Of a DNA stretch of 64,000 nt, positions 17,437 to 25,400 are shown piece after piece. The position numbers and the translations under genes are program-made. Under the pieces are notes generated by a model. It saw nothing but the letters and a program-made list of their open reading frames with translations, had not been told where the DNA came from and searched no databases. Source of the stretch: Pseudomonas sp. SJZ074 (GTDB lineage: Bacteria > Pseudomonadota > Gammaproteobacteria > Pseudomonadales > Pseudomonadaceae). How positions within the stretch are numbered: position 1 is the first letter of the stretch; each line of letters begins with the position of its first letter. The stretch covers positions 1 through 64,000 of the forward strand of contig NZ_VIUE01000002.1 in NCBI RefSeq assembly GCF_007828215.1, read 5' to 3'.

Positions 17437-18027
17437 TTATTGCGCCTTCTCGGCGGCCAGTTCTTCCAGATCGATGTAGCGGTTGCCGATGCGTGGATGC
17501 AAGCGGCCGCCATCGGCGCAACCCAGTACCACGACGATTTCGTCGGCCCGCGGTGCATCTTCGATCTGCATTTCCAGGGTGATGTAGTGCGACCGCAGGC
17601 CTTCGTCGTCCTTGTGCATCATCGGGATCTGGATCGAGGTACCAGGGCCGCCGCGCTTGTTGGTGAAGCTCAGGTAGCTCTTGGCCTTGACCGCTTCGCG
17701 GTAGTGGTTGCCGAAACGCAGGGTATGGATCACGGCCGAGGCGTGCTCGATTTCACCGTCGGCGCCGACGACAGCGGCCTTGCCATAGGCTTCGATCTTC
17801 TCTGCGCCGCCGATGGTGCCCACCAGGCGCTCGACCATCAGCGCACCAAGATCGGAACAGTTGGCACGGATTTCCGGCTTCAGGTCTTCAACGAAGCCAC
17901 GGCCCAGCCAAGGGTTTTTCATGACGACCGCCAGCCCGACCATGGTCACCGGCTTATCAGTGGCCTTGCCACCCTCGATGAAGGTTTCTTCGACGTAGCT
18001 GACGATCTTGCGAATTTCGAAACTCAT
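17437..18027 (-). CDS. DUF1185 ('amino acid synthesis') family protein
   Basis: A 196-residue protein beginning MSFEIRKIVSYVEETFIEGG, with VVMKNPWLGRGFVEDL, LGALMVERLVG, GKAAVVGADGEIEHASAVIH and ADEIVVVLGCADGGRLHPRIGN. I recognise it as PF06684 (DUF1185), recalled as having a chorismate-mutase-like fold. The family name is historical and no activity is established. The start at 18027 has GGAG six bases upstream; the frame extends much further without support. It leads the hydrolase-ALDH-reductase unit and has operator C 42 bases ahead. It may be a ring-opening or isomerising enzyme of the pathway (inference). Confidence 0.8.
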   Translation of the reverse strand: MSFEIRKIVSYVEETFIEGGKATDKPVTMVGLAVVMKNPWLGRGFVEDLKPEIRANCSDLGALMVERLVGTIGGAEKIEAYGKAAVVGADGEIEHASAVIHTLRFGNHYREAVKAKSYLSFTNKRGGPGTSIQIPMMHKDDEGLRSHYITLEMQIEDAPRADEIVVVLGCADGGRLHPRIGNRYIDLEELAAEKAQ

Positions 18028-18389
18028 GAGCTGCTCCATGGGAGGTTGGGAGAAGTTGATGCGTATGATGGTATACCATAATACTGTAAGCGCAAGTGGT
18101 CCGTTGAGTTTGTTCGCTGATGGACGACAGAAGGCTTGCCAGACAGGGCTGCCCATGGTTTGGGCGTGGTCGGGTGGCGGCGGAAACGAAAGAGGTCGAG
18201 GGCCCGCGTTTGACGGAATCAGGGGCGTGGCGCTTTTACCGTTGCAATAAAGGCATAAGCTAATCGCAAATTGAACTAGCAGATAAATTTGACAATCCGT
18301 TATCCGAATATACGCTTCCACAGCGTTGCCTGATGGGATGCGCAAGACTCGGCCAAGATAGCCGGTCTGGGATAACGGAGTTGTTTTGC
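18028..18389. other. Intergenic region between the catabolic island and the NRPS-PKS operon
   Basis: A 362-base divergent gap. It holds operator C near the left end. On the right, AT-richer DNA (about 18245-18315) contains TTGACA at 18289, but no well-spaced -10 hexamer, so I do not call a promoter. No gene is seen. Confidence 0.6.
18069..18084. promoter_or_regulatory. Operator-like site C (GntR/FadR type)
   Basis: TGGTATACCATAATAC is an exact 16-base repeat of site B, placed in front of the DUF1185 gene at the far edge of the island. Confidence 0.7.
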
Positions 18390-19250
18390 ATGGATAGCGG
18401 AGTGTTTGGCGGGCTGATGGTGATGTTGTGTTGGGGTATCTCGGACTTTATTCAAAGTCTTATGATTCGCCAATTAGGCACCGCGAAAACAATGTTGGTT
18501 CGCAACTTGTTCACCTTTGCTGTGGCACTCCTCCTTGGGGTGTATCTGATCACTTCCCATCAGCTCAGGTTCGATACAAACGCTGTGTTGATCATTACCG
18601 GCAGTTCTGCCGCGTATGTGGCCGGGTATTACTTCTACATGCGTGGCTGTGAAGTCGGCAATCTATCCCTGGTCTCGCCGATCGCCTCTACTTACAGTCT
18701 CGTCACTATCTTCTTTTCCATTATTTTCCTTCGGGAAAGCCTGGCGCCGGTTGCCTGGGTCGCTGTATCGATTATTTTCATCGGTATTGTCATGACCTCC
18801 GGCAACATCTTCCAATCGTTGCGCGGTGGCTCGCAAGGCTTTCTTCAAGCCATCCTGGCCATGGTGGGTTTTGGCGTGGCCTTTTTCATCCTGGGCTTTT
18901 CCGCAAAGGCGCTCGACGTCACCAACGCCTTCTTTTATTCCGCATTGACCCAGGCTGTTCTTTTCACCGCACTGGCGTTGAGCAGAAACGGTCGGCTGAA
19001 TCAAGGTGATCTGACCCGGCGTCGTGGAGGGTACTTTCTTGCGCATTCTGTATTGGTTAATGCGGGTTGGGTGTTTTATATCTTTGCCTCCAAAGTGGGT
19101 GAACTCTCGCTTGTTACGCCTATCAGTTCGGTGTACTCCGGTGTGACAGTGTTATTGGCCATTGCTATTTACAGGGAAATAACCACCCTGGGGCAAAAGG
19201 TCGGAATAGGCACCGTTCTTGTTGGGGTGTTCTTGCTTAGTTATAAGTGA
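18390..19250 (+). CDS. EamA/DMT-superfamily transporter
   Basis: A 286-residue permease with about ten predicted helices in two similar halves: MDSGVFGGLMVMLCWGISDF at the start, SLVSPIASTYSLVTIFFSIIFLRE closing the first half and SLVTPISSVYSGVTVLLAIAIYRE closing the second. The repeated P-I-(A/S)-S-x-Y-S pattern is diagnostic of internal duplication in EamA proteins. The ATG at 18390 has AACGGAG ten bases before it. It is the first gene of the NRPS-PKS operon (135 bases to the NRPS start), so export of the product, or metabolite uptake for it, is a reasonable guess. Confidence 0.85.
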   Translation: MDSGVFGGLMVMLCWGISDFIQSLMIRQLGTAKTMLVRNLFTFAVALLLGVYLITSHQLRFDTNAVLIITGSSAAYVAGYYFYMRGCEVGNLSLVSPIASTYSLVTIFFSIIFLRESLAPVAWVAVSIIFIGIVMTSGNIFQSLRGGSQGFLQAILAMVGFGVAFFILGFSAKALDVTNAFFYSALTQAVLFTALALSRNGRLNQGDLTRRRGGYFLAHSVLVNAGWVFYIFASKVGELSLVTPISSVYSGVTVLLAIAIYREITTLGQKVGIGTVLVGVFLLSYK

Positions 19251-19385
19251 TCGTCCTTTAACTATGGCACTCCTCAGGAAGGGGTGACTGATATTGTTGT
19301 GCCGAATGCCCCTGCGGGTTATTCGGCACTGCATGCATGCCCATCTTAATTCTGTATGCCGATAACGGTAGAAGGAGTTCTTGGA

Positions 19386-22300
19386 ATGATGCAGCCGAAA
19401 ACAAGCCCGGTCGACGCTCCACCCATTGCATTGGATCTTGTCACTAGAATCGATGAATGGGCAGATCAGTATCCTGAAAGAACTGCAATAGTGTTTCAAG
19501 GTCAGCCAGTCACCTATGCCGAACTTTCAGGTCGAAGAAAGGCACTCGCCAGGCACCTCTTGAGTAAGGGGCTTGGCGTGGGAAGCAAGGTCGGGATCCA
19601 CTTGCCCAGGGAGCCCGATCTGATCGTCGCCTTGACTGCGGTTCTGTCAATAGGCGCGATCTTTATTCCACTCCCTCCGGATTCACCACCGCAGCGTAAT
19701 GAACTGATCTCCAGGCTCGCCCATCTCGACGCCGTGATCAAACCTCAGTTGATTGATCTTTCACAGTGGTCCATCGGCACATGCCTGGATATCGAGGCGG
19801 TGAACTGGTGTGATTCGACATTGCTGCTCGAACCCCTTGTCGATGATCTCTCGCTGGCCTACATATTGTTCACTTCGGGTTCAACGGGGCTCCCCAAAGG
19901 GGTGATGGTTCGCCGACAAAACCTCGCCTATTTCTTATCCGCAATCAATGAGGTGATCGATTTTCCGGCATGGGGAGCGCTCGTTTCCACCACGACCTAT
20001 GGCTTCGACATTTCCATCCTGGAGTTTTTCCTGCCGCTTGCCCAAGGTGGCACGCTGTACCTGGCCAGTGAGCAACAGAGCCGGGACGGCCAGGCGATCG
20101 CGGATTTGCTCGACCACTGCGAAAAGGCTCTGCTTCAAGCCACCCCGGCTACCTGGCGACTGCTGATAGCGGCAGGGTGGCCCCGTACCTGTGCCGTCGG
20201 AGCGCTGTGTGGCGGTGAAACGCTGCCCGTTGAATTGGGCGAAAAAATCTTCCGCTCGGCGAGGGCGGCCTGGAACCTCTACGGACCGACAGAAACAACG
20301 ATCTGGTCTTTCTGCCATCGCCTGCAAGCCAGCGACTTCACCGGTTCAGCGACCAGCGTCCCCATAGGCCAGCCTCTACCCGGTACCCGTTTTCGATTGT
20401 CTGCGTCGCAAGACCCCCTGGAGTCCGAACTGCTGATCGCTGGGCCAGGGGTCAGCGCGGGTTATTTCAATCGGGACGATCTGACGGCGGAGAAGTTTCA
20501 GGTAGCTGAAACAGGCGATGCTTCAGTGATCTACCACACCGGCGATCGGGTTCGACAACGGCCTGATAACTCGCTGGTTTTCATCGGGCGCAAAGACCGG
20601 CAACTCAAACTCAATGGCTATCGTATCGAGCCCGGCGAAATCGAGTCGGCCCTTCACAAGTCCGGTCTGGTCAGTCAATCGGTCGTCACGCTGGTGGAAC
20701 ATGCGCCTGATGACCACAGGTTGGCAGCCTATGTGGTACTGGATGAACAGGCGTCCAGCCAACGCGATGAGCAGGCCGGTGTATGGCTCGATGTGTGGGA
20801 AGCCGCTTATCTGTCGGCCGGGAAAAGCGAGGTCGCCAGCGCCGAAAGTGGTTACACCTCAAGTTTCTCAGGCGAGTTGATCCCGGACAGCGATTTGCGC
20901 GAATGGGTGCAGGCGACAGCTTCGCGGGTCTTGGAGTTCGCAGGCCACTCGGTACTGGATATCGGCTGTGGCATTGGTATGACGGGGGTGGTACTGCTGG
21001 AAAACGGCCTCCATCGTTACGTCGGTTGCGATGCCTGCGAGGCGGCGGTCGAGCGTGCGCGCCTGCGGCTGGAACAGGTCGCCGGTCCCCATGCATCCCG
21101 TGCGGTGATGAAGAGGGCGGCCCATGAGCTGGACACGCTGGATGAGGCACCTTTCGACGTTGTTCTGCTGAATTCAGTCATCCAGTACTTCCCGGACACG
21201 GCCTACCTTGCCGGTGTCCTTGAGAAAGCTGTCGACCTGTGTCGCGAAGGTGGCGTGATTGTCATCGGTGATGTGCCTTACGCGTCCCTGAAACAGCTCT
21301 TGTCCGCCGCCGCGAGCCGCACACGGGAAAAATTGCAGCGTGCACTTCCCGTGGTCGGAGAAGGGGAGTTGTGGCTGGATCCTCTGCAGATCAAGCAACT
21401 GGCCTACGCACTGGAGCGAGTCGTCCACGTAGAGACTGAATTGCGCACGGGGCAGGGCAAGGATGAAATGACCCGCTACCGTTACGACGTCATCCTCCGG
21501 CTCGACAGGGATGACCGGGCGATTCTGGAGCCGGCTGCACGCTATTCGTATCGGCATGAGCATCCACACGGACAAGACCTGGATCAGTGGCTGGCATCGC
21601 TCCCTTCGGCGTTCGTGCTTTCGGGCGTTCCAAACGCCAGGCTCAGCCTGGACCTTCAGCTTGCCGAAGGCGGTTCCGCGATCCACCCGAGCGAGGCCTG
21701 CGACCCCGAATACATTCGTCAATGGGCCGCAAGCCGTCAGCGCCAGGCCAAGGTCCGCTGGAGCGATAGCCTTCCCGCCGGAACAATGGATATCTTCGTG
21801 GGGCCTCGTGACAGCCTGGATCCTACGTTTGAGCCGCGTCCTGCGTCGGGCGGGATGCAGATTGAAGTTCCTCCTGTCCGGGAAATCGGGGATGCCGCCA
21901 TGCGGCAGGAGGTCATCGAGCAGCTCAAGGCATCGCTCCGAGCCCACGTGCCTGCCTACATGATTCCCGCTCATTTCATTTTCCTGGAGCGTTTGCCGCT
22001 GACGTTCAACGGCAAGTTGGATGTCGCCGCCCTTGAGCGATTTGCACCTGGCGCCCAATCCAGGCGCGGGCCTGCGAACGATCAGTCATTGTCGGTCAAG
22101 CAGCGCCTGACGCAGATATGGTCTGACATCCTGTTGATTGCCTCGATACATCCGACCCAGAGTTTTTTTGCCCAGGGAGGATCCTCGCTGCTCATCGTCA
22201 AGCTGACCCGTGCGTTGAACGATGCCTTCGGCTTGAAGCTTCAAGTCACCGAACTGTTCGAAGAAAACAGCCTTGACGCACAAGCCCGCCTGATCAACCA

Positions 22301-22412
22301 AAAGCTGGGATCGGCTGAGGCCTTGTCGATGAAGCCGCCTCCTTCTTCCAGTGTGGACCGCAGGACCGCCGCCATCAGATCAGCGGCTCGTAGACGCCAG
22401 AAGCAACTATAG
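19386..22412 (+). CDS. NRPS: glycine-type adenylation domain interrupted by a methyltransferase, plus PCP (A-MT-A-PCP)
   Basis: A 1008-residue protein; the ATG at 19386 is eight bases after AAGGAG. The A domain spans about 10-450 and 840-890: TSGSTGLPKG at 163, YGPTETT at 299, GYRIEPGEIE at 411, NGKLD at 875. Specificity positions read D208 I209 L212 Q251 L274 G276 L298 I306 W307 K877, the known glycine code DILQLGLIWK. Between core motifs A8 and A10 lies a SAM methyltransferase (about 470-720; LDIGCGIG at 524), the place where N-methylating domains are usually inserted. A PCP follows (GGSSL, Ser934). There is no condensation or thioesterase domain. It should activate glycine, N-methylate it and hand it to the PKS encoded 43 bases downstream. 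Confidence 0.93.
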   Translation: MMQPKTSPVDAPPIALDLVTRIDEWADQYPERTAIVFQGQPVTYAELSGRRKALARHLLSKGLGVGSKVGIHLPREPDLIVALTAVLSIGAIFIPLPPDSPPQRNELISRLAHLDAVIKPQLIDLSQWSIGTCLDIEAVNWCDSTLLLEPLVDDLSLAYILFTSGSTGLPKGVMVRRQNLAYFLSAINEVIDFPAWGALVSTTTYGFDISILEFFLPLAQGGTLYLASEQQSRDGQAIADLLDHCEKALLQATPATWRLLIAAGWPRTCAVGALCGGETLPVELGEKIFRSARAAWNLYGPTETTIWSFCHRLQASDFTGSATSVPIGQPLPGTRFRLSASQDPLESELLIAGPGVSAGYFNRDDLTAEKFQVAETGDASVIYHTGDRVRQRPDNSLVFIGRKDRQLKLNGYRIEPGEIESALHKSGLVSQSVVTLVEHAPDDHRLAAYVVLDEQASSQRDEQAGVWLDVWEAAYLSAGKSEVASAESGYTSSFSGELIPDSDLREWVQATASRVLEFAGHSVLDIGCGIGMTGVVLLENGLHRYVGCDACEAAVERARLRLEQVAGPHASRAVMKRAAHELDTLDEAPFDVVLLNSVIQYFPDTAYLAGVLEKAVDLCREGGVIVIGDVPYASLKQLLSAAASRTREKLQRALPVVGEGELWLDPLQIKQLAYALERVVHVETELRTGQGKDEMTRYRYDVILRLDRDDRAILEPAARYSYRHEHPHGQDLDQWLASLPSAFVLSGVPNARLSLDLQLAEGGSAIHPSEACDPEYIRQWAASRQRQAKVRWSDSLPAGTMDIFVGPRDSLDPTFEPRPASGGMQIEVPPVREIGDAAMRQEVIEQLKASLRAHVPAYMIPAHFIFLERLPLTFNGKLDVAALERFAPGAQSRRGPANDQSLSVKQRLTQIWSDILLIASIHPTQSFFAQGGSSLLIVKLTRALNDAFGLKLQVTELFEENSLDAQARLINQKLGSAEALSMKPPPSSSVDRRTAAIRSAARRRQKQL

Positions 22413-22455
22413 GCGCCCCGCGGCCAAGTCATTTTCACATTCGGGAGAGAAGAGA

Positions 22456-25400
22456 ATGAGCGAAACCCACTATCACGGGAATGAGATTGCCGTCATTTCC
22501 ATGGCTTGCCGATTTCCGGGTGCCGACACCGTTGAGGCCTTCTGGGACAACCTGGCCTCGGGACGGGAATCCATCGACGCCATTTCGCTGGGGGCCTTGT
22601 TGGAGGCCGGTGTCACGGCTGAACAGGCTGGCCGGGAGGACTATGTTGCCAGGGCGGCCCGCCTGGACAATGTCGATCGGTTCGATGCCGGTTTCTTCGA
22701 GATGCCGGCCCGCGAAGCGGCGATTACCGATCCCCAGCATCGACTGCTGCTCGAATGCGCCTGGGAGGCGTTGGATGCGGCGGGCTTGAGCAAGGATCGT
22801 GAAGCACTGAACATCGGTGTTTTCGCCGGTGCAGGCCATAACGATTATCTTCATAACCAGGTTTTAGGAGAGGGGAGCGACGAAGGCGGTTTCCTGGACA
22901 GCAGCGCAGGCTTCATGAATCTGTTGGGCAACGATAAGGATTATCTGTCGACGCGGATCGCCTACAAACTGGGGCTGCGAGGGCCGGCGCTGAACATTCA
23001 GACGGCGTGCTCGACCTCGCTGGTCTCGATCCATATGGCGTGCCAAAGCCTGTTGCTGGGCGAGTGTGATGTCGCTTTGGCCGGCGGTGTGACCGTGCTG
23101 GTCCCGCATGCCGTGGGTTATGTCTACCAGGAGGGGATGATCCAGTCGCCGGATGGGCATTGCCGGGCGTTCGATGCTGCCGCGCAGGGAACGATCTTTG
23201 GCAGCGGCGCCGGGCTGGTCACGCTCAAGCGTCTTGCCGATGCCCTGGCGGCGGGCGATACCATCCAGGCGGTCATCAAGGGATCGGCCATCAATAACGA
23301 CGGCTCCAACAAGGTCAGCTTTGCTGCTCCCAGCTCCCAGGGACAAGCCCAAGTCATTGAGCAAGCGCTGGCGAATGCCGAGGTGAGCGCTGCGACCCTC
23401 GGTTTTGTGGAAACCCACGGGACGGGGACCCCCTTGGGTGATCCAATCGAGTTCAAAGCGTTGAGGGATGTGTTTACGCAGCACGGTGCCGGGGCAAATA
23501 CCTGTGCATTGGGGGCGGTGAAGACCAACATTGGTCATCTCATCGCCGCGGCAGGCGTGGCAGGCTTTATCAAGACCGTGTTGGCCCTCAAGCACCGGAC
23601 GATTCCCGCTACGCTGCATTTCACCCAGGCCAATGAAGGCATTCATCTGGACGGCAGTCCTTTTTTCATCAGCGCTCGAACCGTTCCATGGCCGGCCACT
23701 GACCTGCCGCGCCGCGCAGGCGTCAGTTCTTTCGGCGTAGGGGGGACGAACGCACATGTCGTACTCGAGGAGGCTCCGCCGCGGCCGGACCGTCAGGAGA
23801 AAGAGGCCGACGGTCCTTATCTCCTGGCGCTTTGCGCAAAGGACCGCGGTGCGCTGAAAGCGCAGATCTCCCGGTACCGGGAATGGTTGGAACGTCCCGG
23901 AGCACCCTCCCTGGGCGACATCTGCTACAGCGCTCGGGTCGGGCGGGCGGAGTTGCCTTTTCGTTATGCCGCATCGGCCCGCCAGACAGAAACCCTGCTC
24001 GCCAGGCTTCAACAAGGCGACCAGGATATTCGCTGGGTCGATCCTGCCAGGGAGCCTGGGCTGGTGTTTGTCTTCACCGGACAAGGGGCTCAGTTTCCGG
24101 GCATGGGCAAGGATCTCTACGCGCATAACGAGGTGTTCCGGGCGTCTCTCGATCGCTGCGATACGATTGCACGCAATTGCATAGGCGTCTCCCTGCTCAC
24201 GATCCTTTTCCCTTCCGCGCAGGATGATGCCGGGCTGATCGATCAGACACGCTACGCACAACCTGCGTTGTTTGCGCTGGAGTATTCCCTTGCCCAGGTG
24301 TGGCTGAGCCTTGGCGTTGTCCCCGAGATCCTGCTCGGACATAGCCTGGGTGAGTTTTCGGCGGCCTGCGTGGCAGGCGTATTCAGTCTGGAAGATGGTA
24401 TGACCCTGGTGGCCGAGCGGGGTCGCCTTATGCAGGCACTGCCGCGCGATGGTGGAATGTCAGCCATCACACTCAAGGGCGAAGTGTTGGAGCAACTGCT
24501 GGCGGAACATGCCATCGACCTGAGCATCGCGGCCATCAACGGCCCAGGTAATGTGGTGGTGTCCGGTGCGTTGAATGAATTGGACAGGCTCCACCGTGTG
24601 CTCGATGCCCGGCAAACCCAGTTCACGCGCCTGAAGGTTTCTCACGCGTTTCACTCTGCACTGATGGAGCCGATGCTGGCCTCCTTTGCCTCCGTTCTCA
24701 AACGTATCAGCCTGTCGCCGCCGCGCTATCCGCTGATCAGCAACGTCAGCGCAAAGATTGCGGCAGAGCGCCTGATGACGCCGGAGTACTGGCTGGAACA
24801 TGTTCGCCAGCCAGTACGTTTCATGGACTGCATCCAAGCCGCATTCGAAAACGGTGGCCGCACGTTTCTCGAAATCGGGCCGAAGGCGGTGCTGTCAACG
24901 ATCGGAGCGGCGTGCCTGCAACCTGATGACGCCGACCAGGTCAGCTGGATAACCAGCCTGAGCAGTAAGATCGCCGATCGGGACCAGCTTCTGCAAAGCG
25001 CAGGACAGCTGTTCGAGTCCGGGGTCGAGCTGGACTGGAATACGCTTCTGAACGGTTCGACGTCGACACGCGTCACTGTCCCGAACTACCCATTCCAGCG
25101 GTCCTGCCACTGGCTAGGGCGTCCTGTTCCAGCCAGGTCGCAATGGCTGACGACGGTGGAGTGGGTGCCGCGCCCCAGTCGTACGCCGGTCGTTGACGAT
25201 CAGAGTCCTGGCGGGATATGGCTGTTTATCGGTGGCTCCAGTGAGCTGGTCCAGGGTATTGGCAAGGGCCTGCCGAATACTGACGGGCCGGTGGTTCATG
25301 CGCTGTTCGCCGATGACTGCCGCCGGGTCAGCGCCCATCTCTGGCACATCAGGACTGGCTTCCCCGAGGATCTCCATGAGTTGTTCCAGTCGCTGCCAGT

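Noticed and set aside
18289..18314. TTGACA followed by TATACG upstream of the EamA gene as a sigma-70 promoter.
   Set aside because: The spacer is only 14 bases, and no better -10 hexamer lies at 16-18 bases.
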